A stretch of 64,000 bases of DNA from SOKP01 sp048887165. GTDB lineage: Archaea > Asgardarchaeota > Lokiarchaeia > Sigyniarchaeales > SOKP01. Made by a program: the position numbers and the translations under genes. The DNA is taken from the NCBI GenBank assembly GCA_048887165.1, contig JBHLJZ010000005.1:16260-80259 (forward strand), given 5' to 3'. Positions 8,718 to 17,185 of this stretch are shown one piece after another; positions within the stretch are counted from its first letter, which is position 1, and the number at the start of each line of letters is the position of its first letter. Under the pieces are notes generated by a model. That model did no database searches. It was not told the origin of the DNA and worked only from the letters and a program-made list of their open reading frames with translations.

Positions 8718-9481
8718 AATGGAAAGCTCCAGTGAAGCCAGGTTGGTAACAAATTAAATTGTATTCTTATAAAAATTATAATCGAAAATAATAATATTAA
8801 ATAAAATGTAAATATCCAATCTTTCAAGTTATACTTAATAATAAAATAATAAGTGCGTTCTTTTTTGCTTCCAAATGCTCTTGATTCAAGAGCCTCTGCC
8901 ACATTGAAAGCACGTTTAATTGAACTGACGATTAATGGAACTAGCAGAGGAAATAGATTTCTTATTTGATTAATTAACCCTTTTTTTTGCATTTCATAAC
9001 CACGGCTCTGCTGGGCATCGATAATATTTTGTGCTTCTATTGCTATTGTTGGTACAAATCGAAATGCTAGTGAAAAGGAGAAAGCGAATTCATAAGGAAG
9101 TTTCATTGAAATTAATGATAATGCTAAATCGTTAGGATCCACAGTTAAGAAGAAGATTGAGAATGCAGAAACCATAATTGATATTCTTAATACCATAGCA
9201 ATAGCAAAGTCCAATGATAAGAACAATGTATTTAAAATAATCACTAATAAATAAAGAAAGGATAAACCTCGTATGCTTTTTATCCACATTTTAAATAGTC
9301 TTCCGGATAAAATTACTGGAATTAAACTTAGAAATAATAATAATAGTGGAATGATTTCCGTAAATAATAATGCATTTATGGTATAAATGATTGCAAATAG
9401 CAATTTAGCTCGAGGATCTAAATTATGTAAAAAAGTGTCTTTTTTTAAAAATTTAAAGGCATTCAGGAATTCTAAAGACAT
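8714..9481 (-). CDS. ecfT: ECF transporter transmembrane component EcfT
   Basis: The 255-residue membrane protein has several hydrophobic helices (roughly residues 25-60, 65-115 and C-terminal) and the cytoplasmic coupling helices with AQQSRGYEMQKKG and ALESRAFG. Those two A-x-x-x-R-G/A-type motifs contact the ATPases in EcfT/CbiQ proteins. It joins the two EcfA ATPases encoded immediately upstream and a vitamin- or metal-specific S component, none of which is encoded in the window. The ATG at 9481 follows the ecfA stop directly. Substrate unknown; several S components may share this module, as in group II ECF transporters. Confidence 0.88.
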   Translation of the reverse strand: MSLEFLNAFKFLKKDTFLHNLDPRAKLLFAIIYTINALLFTEIIPLLLLFLSLIPVILSGRLFKMWIKSIRGLSFLYLLVIILNTLFLSLDFAIAMVLRISIMVSAFSIFFLTVDPNDLALSLISMKLPYEFAFSFSLAFRFVPTIAIEAQNIIDAQQSRGYEMQKKGLINQIRNLFPLLVPLIVSSIKRAFNVAEALESRAFGSKKERTYYFIIKYNLKDWIFTFYLILLFSIIIFIRIQFNLLPTWLHWSFPL

Positions 9482-10351
9482 CTAAGTTTTCTCCTCCATA
9501 ATATTTAACTTTTTAAGCTCAAAATATTGATTAAGAAAATTTACGATTTCTTTTTGCTTATATAGATTTTCTGGAATATTAATACCAATATCTTTCAAAT
9601 AATTCTTAAATTGAAAAATTTGAGGTAGAATTAATGATGTTTTTGAAACTAAATTTTTATTGATTAATATTTTTCTTGTTGGACCATCAGTAATTATATG
9701 TCCATTAGACATTAAGATTGTTCTAGGAATATATTCTAAAGAGAATTCTATATTATGAGTAACAATTATAATAGTCTTTCCAGCTTTTCTTTCACTTTTA
9801 ATAAGATCGATAATAAATTTAATTTCTTTTGCATCTTGACCCAAGGTGGGTTCATCAAATATCAATATTTCAGGATTACGACAAATTATACAAGCTAGAG
9901 CAAGTTTCTTGGCTTCTCCTCCGGATAAATTGAAAGGAGATCTAGCTTTATACTTTTCTAAATTAAATTTACTTAAAATAGCTTGCGTCCTAACTTGAAT
10001 CTGTTCTTTAGTTATATCAAGATTTTTTAAAGAAAATTTAATTTCTTCTTCGATAGTATTGGAAAATAGTTGGTGCATTGGATTTTGAAAAACTATTCCT
10101 ACAGTTTTAGATAAGTTAGCTACAGTTCTGGAACTAATATCCTTACCATTCAAAAATATTTTTCCACTAGTTGGCCGTAATAATCCATTTAAAGTTCTTA
10201 TAAGAGTAGTTTTTCCTGCTCCATTTTGTCCCATTATTGCCACGAATTCTCCTTTATTAACCACTAGGTTTATTTGATTTAGTGCTCTTGTGCCATTTGG
10301 ATAAACATAGCCAACATCTTTCATCAGAATCTGCGGAATTGTTTCTGAAAT
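9482..10351 (-). CDS. ECF transporter ATPase (second copy), probable AUU start
   Basis: ABC ATPase with Walker A GQNGAGKTT, signature LSGGEAKKLALA, Walker B ILIFDEPTLGQD and switch His in IIVTHN. The first ATG is at 10324 (280 residues), but the frame is open for nine more codons to the stop of the preceding ATPase. Those codons read ISETIPQIL, which aligns with the usual N-terminal strand before the aromatic loop (VGYVYPNG). A GGGGAG sequence sits about six bases before the ATT at 10351, so an AUU start is plausible. The protein pairs with the other EcfA as a heterodimer driving uptake. The C-terminal domain after residue 220 is the EcfA-type extension. Confidence 0.88.
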   Translation of the reverse strand: MSETIPQILMKDVGYVYPNGTRALNQINLVVNKGEFVAIMGQNGAGKTTLIRTLNGLLRPTSGKIFLNGKDISSRTVANLSKTVGIVFQNPMHQLFSNTIEEEIKFSLKNLDITKEQIQVRTQAILSKFNLEKYKARSPFNLSGGEAKKLALACIICRNPEILIFDEPTLGQDAKEIKFIIDLIKSERKAGKTIIIVTHNIEFSLEYIPRTILMSNGHIITDGPTRKILINKNLVSKTSLILPQIFQFKNYLKDIGINIPENLYKQKEIVNFLNQYFELKKLNIMEEKT

Positions 10352-11209
10352 TCACATCTCCCCGAATTTTATATCAATATTTCTTAATGCTAATAATATC
10401 TCCTCAATTGAAGTAGGAATCTTATTTTCAAATATATTATATTTTTTTAATTGATTGAAAATAGAGAAAATTATTGGTTTATTTATATGTAGTCTTTTAA
10501 ATTTTTCACTATTGATTACTTCTCCTTTAATATCATGAGCAATTATTTTCCCTTTGTCAATGAGTATGATTTCATCGATTAGAGGAAGTACCAGATCCAT
10601 TCGATGTTCACTTATGATGATAGTTACCTCTTGTTCTTTTTGAATTCTTTTTAATAATAAAATAATCTTTTGAGCAAAAAATGGATCTAAACTTGCTGTG
10701 GGTTCATCTAAAATTATAATTTTAGGATTTAAAACTAAAATTGAAGCGATTGCCACTCTCTGTTGTTCTCCTCCACTTAATTCAAAAGGTGCTTTATCTA
10801 ATAAATGGCTTATTTCTGTTAACTTGACTACATTTTCTATACTTTCTTTTATTGATTCTCGGGATAGCCCGAGATTTTCCATGCCAAAAGCAATTTCATG
10901 TTCAACGTTCATGGCGATTAATTGATTTTCTGGATTTTGAAAAACAATCCCCACTTGAGTAGATAAATCTGCAATTGGAGTTAAAGCTGCATTTTTTCCG
11001 GCGATTTCAACTGACCCCTTATAAAATCCGGCATAAAATTGAGGAATTAATCCATTCATGCATCTTATTAAGGAGGTTTTCCCTGAACCAGTCTCTCCAG
11101 CTAATAAAATGAATTTATTTGAATCAATTTTTAAATCTATATCTCTTAATGCATAATCCTCGTTTCCTTTGTATCTAAAGGAGAAATTATTAAACTTTAT
11201 TAAACTCAT
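10352..11209 (-). CDS. ECF transporter ATPase (first copy)
   Basis: The 285-residue ABC ATPase heads the ECF module. It shows Walker A GETGSGKTS near residue 37, a Q-loop with VFQNPENQL, signature LSGGEQQRVAIA near residue 142, Walker B IIILDEPTASLDP and switch His in ISEHRMD. The C-terminal extension (residues 225-285) is typical of EcfA. The gene ends in TGA and the second ATPase continues in the same frame ten codons later. With EcfT it forms the energising module for vitamin, cobalt or nickel uptake. Confidence 0.88.
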   Translation of the reverse strand: MSLIKFNNFSFRYKGNEDYALRDIDLKIDSNKFILLAGETGSGKTSLIRCMNGLIPQFYAGFYKGSVEIAGKNAALTPIADLSTQVGIVFQNPENQLIAMNVEHEIAFGMENLGLSRESIKESIENVVKLTEISHLLDKAPFELSGGEQQRVAIASILVLNPKIIILDEPTASLDPFFAQKIILLLKRIQKEQEVTIIISEHRMDLVLPLIDEIILIDKGKIIAHDIKGEVINSEKFKRLHINKPIIFSIFNQLKKYNIFENKIPTSIEEILLALRNIDIKFGEM

Positions 11210-11243
11210 TTTGAAGAAATAAGAAATAATATTTTAAATTAGA

Positions 11244-12248
11244 TTATGAAACAATTAAAATTTGTTTAATATTTTCTAATATCTCATCAATTATTTTTTC
11301 TAAATCAAAAATCCCATTTAAACTAGCAGCTCCATCATGACCTCCTCCACTTCCTTCACTTACGTTATTTAATATATTTCCCAGGTGTAGTCCTGTTTCT
11401 AAACATAAATCATTTCTTGCTCGGGTAGTAATTTTAAATTCTGATCTTTCCTTTGAATAAACAATAGCTATATCAAAACCGATATTTATTAGCATTGAAG
11501 CTACAGAAGCTCCAAAACTGCTTACATTTGATATTCCTACTAGATAGTTCCCTAATTTCTTTAATTGGGTTCTCTGCATTCCTTTAATCTTAGCAATTTT
11601 CTCTGATAAATCAATTTCATATGTTAAAGAAGATAAAATTTCTTGAATATTTACATCATTGCTTAATAAATCTGAACTTCGTTGTATAGTATCATTATTT
11701 GAATATTTAAAGAAACCTGAATCCGTTAAAATTGCAGCTTGAAGAAGATATTTATATGACGTGGGAAAATTTATTTGATAATGTTTTGAAAGTTCATAAA
11801 CTATTTCTGCTGTAGAAGTAAAATTATCGAAGATTAAATTATTCGACGATTCGTTCTTACTATATTTATTTAAATTCAGGTGATGATCTATAAATACAAA
11901 TGGAATTAGAGTTTGACTGATATCAAAATTAGGTTCAAATTCGACTAAATCTAAATTATTCGTATCCAATACAATTATAACTTCAAATGTTGAAAAATCA
12001 AGCTTGGTTTTATAGGAAAAGTCAAAATCAGGAAATTTATTAGAAAATTTAACCATGAAATCCTTTACTGGTTTAGATATCTTAGAAAAAATTATTTCGA
12101 TTTTTGGTTTATTTAAAATGAAGTTCAATAAAAATTTCAATGCAAAAGAAGAAGCAATTCCATCAAGATCGACTAAGTCATGGGTAGTAATTATTATATT
12201 TTTATTTTTTAGAAAAGAAATAAAATTGTCAAATTTTTGGTAAATCAT
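11244..12248 (-). CDS. DHH-DHHA1 family phosphoesterase (RecJ/NrnA-like)
   Basis: Protein of about 334 residues from the ATG at 12248; the frame could start 21 codons earlier, but that would run into the prefoldin gene. Metal-binding motifs of the DHH domain are visible: TTHDLVDLDGIAS near the N-terminus, VLDTNNLD, and FIDHHLNLNKY (the DHH motif) near residue 125. The C-terminal DHHA1 domain carries GSGGGHDGAASL, which binds the substrate phosphate. Such proteins cleave short oligonucleotides, pAp or cyclic dinucleotides, or act as RecJ-like nucleases. Many archaea have a DHH gene next to the prefoldin, pcc1 and L37Ae genes, as here. The substrate cannot be assigned. Confidence 0.85.
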   Translation of the reverse strand: MIYQKFDNFISFLKNKNIIITTHDLVDLDGIASSFALKFLLNFILNKPKIEIIFSKISKPVKDFMVKFSNKFPDFDFSYKTKLDFSTFEVIIVLDTNNLDLVEFEPNFDISQTLIPFVFIDHHLNLNKYSKNESSNNLIFDNFTSTAEIVYELSKHYQINFPTSYKYLLQAAILTDSGFFKYSNNDTIQRSSDLLSNDVNIQEILSSLTYEIDLSEKIAKIKGMQRTQLKKLGNYLVGISNVSSFGASVASMLINIGFDIAIVYSKERSEFKITTRARNDLCLETGLHLGNILNNVSEGSGGGHDGAASLNGIFDLEKIIDEILENIKQILIVS

Positions 12249-12264
12249 AAAATTTTCTTTTTTT

Positions 12265-12621
12265 TCATTTATTTTTGAGATCTGCTTGAAGAGATTTCTG
12301 TAAGGTCTCAAGACTGGTTTTAGTTCTCTCAGTTTTTTGGTCTATTGTTTTTGCGCGCATTTCTAAAGTTATTTTTAATGATTTTTTCTCATCAAGAAGT
12401 TTATCTCGATTGCTTTTTACCATAACTGCACCAATATTTTTATAAACGATAGTATCAGAACTTGCTTTTTCTAATTCTTCAATAGCTAATTCAGTTTCTC
12501 TTAAAGTAGTATCAATTTGAATTTTTTGTTGAGAGAGAAATTCGAGACTTTGACTTAAAGCAGTTAAATTTTGAATTTTTTTCTTAGTTTCTTCATCTAA
12601 CTGGTCAAAATTTATTGTCAT
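12265..12621 (-). CDS. pfdB: prefoldin beta subunit
   Basis: The 118-residue product is almost entirely helical with two long coiled-coil helices joined by a short beta segment (DTIVYKNIGAVMVKSNRDKLLDEKK near residue 55-80), the beta-type prefoldin layout. YKNIGAVMV is the conserved central strand. It forms a hexamer with prefoldin alpha and hands unfolded proteins to the thermosome. The alpha gene is not in the window. Archaeal genomes commonly place it between pcc1 and the DHH gene, as seen here. Confidence 0.93.
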   Translation of the reverse strand: MTINFDQLDEETKKKIQNLTALSQSLEFLSQQKIQIDTTLRETELAIEELEKASSDTIVYKNIGAVMVKSNRDKLLDEKKSLKITLEMRAKTIDQKTERTKTSLETLQKSLQADLKNK

Positions 12622-12698
12622 TTAATTTAACACGTTTTCTATTTTATATTTCAAAATGTAAAGACTAATTTGAAATTTACGATTTAATTAATATTCTT

Positions 12699-12968
12699 CT
12701 AATAACTTTCACTAATTCGAACAGTACCGTCTATAATCTTTCCAAAATTGATGATTTCATTAATAGATGCTCTGAAAGCAGTAATATCACTGCTTTCAAT
12801 ATGAAAAATTAAAGAGTTTTCTTTTTTTTCCATTACAGTTTTAGATCTTGTTGATCTTCTGTTATTAAATTCAGGTAAAAAGGAGTTATAAGAAATCTGA
12901 CACAATTCAGAATTTTTAAATTTAAGTTCTATTATAGATTTAATATTGTAAAAATTTTCTTTATTCAT
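12699..12968 (-). CDS. pcc1: KEOPS complex subunit Pcc1
   Basis: Small protein of 89 residues with the Pcc1 fold pattern: one beta strand (KSIIELKF), a helix (ELCQISYNSFLPE), strands with NSLIFHIESSDITAFRASINEI, and a C-terminal strand. SSDITAFRASINEI is the recognisable family signature. Pcc1 is the dimerisation and tRNA-cradle subunit of KEOPS, needed for t6A37 with Sua5 and Cgi121 from this window. It overlaps the stop of the L37Ae gene by one base, in the usual archaeal order. The Kae1 and Bud32 genes are not here. Confidence 0.87.
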   Translation of the reverse strand: MNKENFYNIKSIIELKFKNSELCQISYNSFLPEFNNRRSTRSKTVMEKKENSLIFHIESSDITAFRASINEIINFGKIIDGTVRISESY

Positions 12969-13267
12969 TATTCTTCAATTGCTTCTAATTCTCTTTGTTT
13001 ACGCTTTGATATCCTAAAAGATTCCGCACCGCGAGGGGTTTCTATATAATAAGCTCCTCCAGTAAATCGAGCACCACATTTTCTACAATGCCAAATTCCA
13101 GTAGAAACTCTGTTTATATAGCCCTTGGTTTCACACTTGGGACATTTGATGTCACCACTTTTTTGTCGTTCCATGATTAATTTCCATTTTTTCCTAACAT
13201 TTGCACCATATCTAGCTTTAAATCGACCAGAGATTCCACTTTTTTTAAGTTTACTCACTTTAAACAC
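12968..13267 (-). CDS. rpl37ae: ribosomal protein eL43 (L37Ae)
   Basis: The 99-residue protein has a C4 zinc ribbon (CPKC near residue 42, CRKC near residue 61) and the family's N-terminal GISGRFKARYGANVRKKW and C-terminal FTGGAYYIETPRG. It belongs to the large subunit, near the E site. The start is GTG at 13267; a second GTG three codons on would also serve. The C-terminal acidic/basic tail is slightly longer than usual. In many archaea rpoP (RNA polymerase subunit P) follows it; here pcc1 follows at once, so rpoP has moved or been lost. Confidence 0.93.
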   Translation of the reverse strand: MFKVSKLKKSGISGRFKARYGANVRKKWKLIMERQKSGDIKCPKCETKGYINRVSTGIWHCRKCGARFTGGAYYIETPRGAESFRISKRKQRELEAIEE

Positions 13268-13457
13268 TACTTATTTTAGTTTCTAATAATAAAATAAAAT
13301 TTCAATAAACTTTAAACTTTACCCATTATCTTAATGCTACTCGTATTAAGTTCTAAATATAAATTAGAAATAGGTATATAAACAATTTTAAATTAAGATA
13401 TATTTATCTATCAAATCAAATATTATCTTTATTGTCTATTTAATTTAAGTGTGGGAT

Positions 13458-16166
13458 ATGAGTAGTCAAAATTTTTTCACAGTTAACTTAAAGGATATAT
13501 CTGAGATTAGTATCAAAGATATAGGAGTTAAGGGTGCAAACTTAAGTCTTTTAATTCAAAATGATTTCTGTGTACCAGAAGGATATATCTTAAAAGCTAA
13601 TGCATATTCATTATTTATTTCGGTTAACAACCTCAATCAATTTATTGAAGAAACTTTAAAAAAAATTGATTATAATGAAGTTGAATCAATTGAAAAATGT
13701 TCTAAATTAATCCGGGCTAAAATAGAAGAAAATTTTTTACCTAATAACGTAATTAATGAAATTAAAGCACAGTACATTAATTTTAATGTAGCTATTAGAT
13801 CTTCAGCAACAGCTGAAGACTTACCACATGCTTCATTTGCGGGACAATACGACTCTTTTTTAAATATAAACGGAATAGAAAATATATTAACATTTATAAA
13901 GAGATGTTATGCTTCTCTATGGAATAGTAGAGCTATAATTTATAGAAAAAAGAATCTGATACATCATGAAAATGTTAAAATTGCTATTATTATTCAGAGA
14001 ATGGTACCAGTTAAGAGTGCTGGAGTGCTTTTTACACTAAATCCAATGTCAGCAAATAAATCAGAATTATTAATAGAATCAACCTTTGGGTTAGGTGAAT
14101 CTATTGTTTCAGGACGAGTTAATCCTGATCAATTTACAATTATAAGAATGGGAAAAAAGAGTAAAGAATCTTTTAAAATTCTTAATAAAAGGATTGGTAA
14201 TAAAAAATACGTTATTTTACCAAAACCCCTAGAGAATGAATTAGGTGTTGATTCAATAGAGTTAAATGAGGAAGAAAGAAAAAATCCTTCACTTTCTGAT
14301 AAAGAGATTCATAATCTTGCGAGAGTTGGGATACAAATAGAGAAATTATTTAATGGTATTCCTCAAGATATTGAATGGGCTGTTGATGATCAAGGTCAAA
14401 TTTATGTTCTTCAAACTCGTCCCATAACGGCAGCTAAAGTAGCTTCGATAAGTGATTTACCAGTTTTTTCAAGAGGTTATTCTGATGATTATTGGAATGA
14501 TAATACTACACCATTATTTTTTGATTTATTAGGAGATCATTTAACAAAAGTAGTAAATATTGAGCTCAATAGCATTATGGGTTATAAAAAGATGGACGTT
14601 GAGTTATTAAAATTATATAATGCACATGTCTATTTTAATCTTAAAGTGTTAAAGAAGAAGGTAGAATATGAAATCCCGAAATTTATACGAAATGAAGATG
14701 TTCTGTATTATTTTCCTGAGGGTTCTGGACCTTTTGGTAAAGAAACAATGAGAAGTCTTCCTTTTCGCTTATTTAGGCGGTTATTTTCTGAATTACGGAT
14801 TATGTTTCATGATCCTGATGGGTCAATGTCAAAAACAGACGAAGCTTATAATAATTGGACTGAAAGAACCTTCATTCCATACTGTAATGATTTTGATTCC
14901 AAATTGAATACTTTAGTAGATAGTGAGGATCCGATACCTTTATATGAATTAGCTGAAGAGTTAGATAAAGTGATGATCACACATTTTAGACTAGTTAGGT
15001 ATGGAATTCCAGTTCATAACATTGGAATGAATTTAATGACTCAATATCTTCTTAACCGTTTTCTAAGTAGAAAAGAAACAAGACGGTATTATCCTATTCT
15101 AATTTCAGGTTTAAAGCATAAATTAACTGAGACTAATGATCAAATTCATAATTTAGCTTCAATTATTCAGAAATCTTCATACTTAAAAAAAATTTTTATG
15201 GAAAATCAATCCAAAGATGTTCTCAATATTTTATCTTCTCAGGAAATTACTGAAGTAAAAGAATTTTTTAAAAAGTTTACAGATTTCCTTAAAGAATATG
15301 GTGATCGTGGTTTTACAAGAGAACCATATTATCCTCGATGGAATGAATCGCCTGAGCTTATTTTTGATATTTTGAAATCTTTGATAACAGAAAAATGGCA
15401 GAAATTTGAAAGAGAGAAAGTAAAAAGTTTGAACAGGGCAAATTTAATTTCTAAATATATTGAAACAAAGATTAGATCTCAAAAATTCGGACTAATAAAA
15501 TGGAAATTATTTAGTGTGATATTAAAGAATAGTAGAAAGTATATTATTTTTAGAGAAAATCAACGATTTAATCTTGACAAATGGATTACAAGAAATAGAA
15601 AAATTTTCCTTGAAATTGGAAAAAAATTCATGAAAAAAGGAATTTTAGATAATGAAAATAAAATATTTTTTCTTCAAAAAAAAGAGATAAAAAGAATAAT
15701 ATATAATAATTTTGATGTCAATTTTATCTCTAGTCTTGTTGAAAAACGATATAGCGATTTCCTTCAAAATGAGAATTTAATCCCACCTAAATTTATTTTA
15801 GGATTCAGAGAATTTGATGACAAAATGCAGTTCAATCAAGATAGTACTATATTCTATGGTGTTCCAGCAAGTCAAGGTATAACGACAGCTCGTATTCGTG
15901 TCTTAAAAGAAATTAGTCTCATACCATTGATACAAACTGGTGAGATTTTAGTTGTACCTCGAACTGATCCAGGTTGGACTCCCATATTTTCTAAGATTGG
16001 AGGGTTAATTACTGAAACAGGAGGGATACTGTCTCATGGTGCTGTAGTTTCACGAGAATATGGAGTACCTGCGGTAACAAATATTCCAAATGCTTGTAAA
16101 TTATTTAAAGATGGTCAAATAGTGACTATAAATGGTTATAATGGAGCAGTTATTATAAAAAAATAA
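13458..16166 (+). CDS. PEP-synthase/rifampin-phosphotransferase-like dikinase
   Basis: A 902-residue protein from the ATG at 13458 (a GTG three codons earlier is possible). Its N-terminal third is a PPDK/PEP synthase ATP-grasp domain: GVKGANLSLLI, IRSSATAEDLPHASFAGQY near residue 115 and IEWAVDDQGQIYVLQTRP near residue 310. The middle of about 450 residues has no clear motif. The C-terminus is the phosphohistidine swivel domain with ETGGILSHGAVVSREYGVPAV, catalytic His near residue 860. The PEP/pyruvate TIM barrel of true PEP synthase is missing. This order (ATP-grasp, variable middle, His domain) is that of rifampin phosphotransferase, which uses ATP to phosphorylate a small molecule; the substrate here is unknown. 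It is transcribed with the following gene. Confidence 0.75.
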   Translation: MSSQNFFTVNLKDISEISIKDIGVKGANLSLLIQNDFCVPEGYILKANAYSLFISVNNLNQFIEETLKKIDYNEVESIEKCSKLIRAKIEENFLPNNVINEIKAQYINFNVAIRSSATAEDLPHASFAGQYDSFLNINGIENILTFIKRCYASLWNSRAIIYRKKNLIHHENVKIAIIIQRMVPVKSAGVLFTLNPMSANKSELLIESTFGLGESIVSGRVNPDQFTIIRMGKKSKESFKILNKRIGNKKYVILPKPLENELGVDSIELNEEERKNPSLSDKEIHNLARVGIQIEKLFNGIPQDIEWAVDDQGQIYVLQTRPITAAKVASISDLPVFSRGYSDDYWNDNTTPLFFDLLGDHLTKVVNIELNSIMGYKKMDVELLKLYNAHVYFNLKVLKKKVEYEIPKFIRNEDVLYYFPEGSGPFGKETMRSLPFRLFRRLFSELRIMFHDPDGSMSKTDEAYNNWTERTFIPYCNDFDSKLNTLVDSEDPIPLYELAEELDKVMITHFRLVRYGIPVHNIGMNLMTQYLLNRFLSRKETRRYYPILISGLKHKLTETNDQIHNLASIIQKSSYLKKIFMENQSKDVLNILSSQEITEVKEFFKKFTDFLKEYGDRGFTREPYYPRWNESPELIFDILKSLITEKWQKFEREKVKSLNRANLISKYIETKIRSQKFGLIKWKLFSVILKNSRKYIIFRENQRFNLDKWITRNRKIFLEIGKKFMKKGILDNENKIFFLQKKEIKRIIYNNFDVNFISSLVEKRYSDFLQNENLIPPKFILGFREFDDKMQFNQDSTIFYGVPASQGITTARIRVLKEISLIPLIQTGEILVVPRTDPGWTPIFSKIGGLITETGGILSHGAVVSREYGVPAVTNIPNACKLFKDGQIVTINGYNGAVIIKK

Positions 16167-16185
16167 AAATAGGTTTTATACGAAA

Positions 16186-17157
16186 ATGGAACAAATTATT
16201 CATTTGGAACAAATGACAGACCATCCTGAATGGAATGAAAGTTATTATTTCGTTTTTTACAATAAAACTCAAAAAATAGGAGGAATGTCACGTATTGGTT
16301 TCAAACCTAATAAAAAAGAAGGAATGACTTTTTTTTTTCTTTTCCTTCCCGATGGAACTGCCGCTGGATATCATCAAGAAATTAAATTAAAAGATTTTAC
16401 TTCAAAACTTAAAGTCAAAGGAATGTCTCATGGATGGAGTTATGATAATAATTGGAATTATAAATTTAAGGGAAACATGATTTTTGTTAAAAATCCTTTA
16501 GATTTGCCAAAAGTACGCAACAATCCAAATCTAATTTTGAAAGTAGAACAAGTAAGTTTGGATTTAATGTTTACACCTATAAATGATGCATACGAATATA
16601 GTAAATACATGACTCCTGAATCATTAGAAATTGGAAAGAAATCAGGGGATAAACATTGGGAGCAAATAGGTATTGTTTCTGGAGATTTAAAAATAGGAAT
16701 GAAAAATTATAACTTTAGAAAAGTAATCGGGCAGAGAGATCATACTTATGGTGTAAGAGATTGGACAGGTGTTGGTAATTGGTTGTATTATGTAATTTGG
16801 TTCAATCAAAATTTAGCCATAAATCCTGCGGCAATTGTATTAAATGATGGTCGGTTATCAACTGGTGGTTTTATGTTTAAAAATGGAAAAAATATTCCTT
16901 TAAAAGCTATTAAAATAATAGAACAGAACTTCCAACCTGATGAAATTTATCCCGTTGATTCAAAACTTGAAATTGTTGATTTTCTTGGTGATAAACATAT
17001 ACTTAAAGCCCAAGTAGGACCAATTATTCCTATCACTTTTCACGATAACGAAGGAAATAAATCGATTTTAATTCAATCTTTCGGCGAGTTTGAATTAGAT
17101 GATTTAAAAGGAGGATATGGTACATTTGAAACTCTACGTAAAGTAATAAAAAAATAA
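16186..17157 (+). CDS. AttH/CrtC-like lipocalin-fold protein (DUF7064/7065-like)
   Basis: The 323-residue product starts 20 bases after the dikinase-like gene. It is beta-rich, without signal peptide or membrane segments. A central GQRDHTYGVRDW motif near residue 185 is the recognisable point; it is found in the hydroxyneurosporene-hydratase (CrtC)/AttH-like double-calycin proteins. Those bind hydrophobic or isoprenoid-like ligands. Pairing with a dikinase lacking the PEP barrel suggests the two act on the same small molecule, which is inference. The neighbouring exosome genes are on the other strand and convergent. Confidence 0.5.
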   Translation: MEQIIHLEQMTDHPEWNESYYFVFYNKTQKIGGMSRIGFKPNKKEGMTFFFLFLPDGTAAGYHQEIKLKDFTSKLKVKGMSHGWSYDNNWNYKFKGNMIFVKNPLDLPKVRNNPNLILKVEQVSLDLMFTPINDAYEYSKYMTPESLEIGKKSGDKHWEQIGIVSGDLKIGMKNYNFRKVIGQRDHTYGVRDWTGVGNWLYYVIWFNQNLAINPAAIVLNDGRLSTGGFMFKNGKNIPLKAIKIIEQNFQPDEIYPVDSKLEIVDFLGDKHILKAQVGPIIPITFHDNEGNKSILIQSFGEFELDDLKGGYGTFETLRKVIKK

Positions 17158-17185
17158 ACAAATAAAATTAAAATTATTAAAAAAA

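Noticed and set aside
13458..16166. True phosphoenolpyruvate synthase
   Set aside because: The order ends with the phosphohistidine domain and there is no C-terminal PEP/pyruvate barrel.
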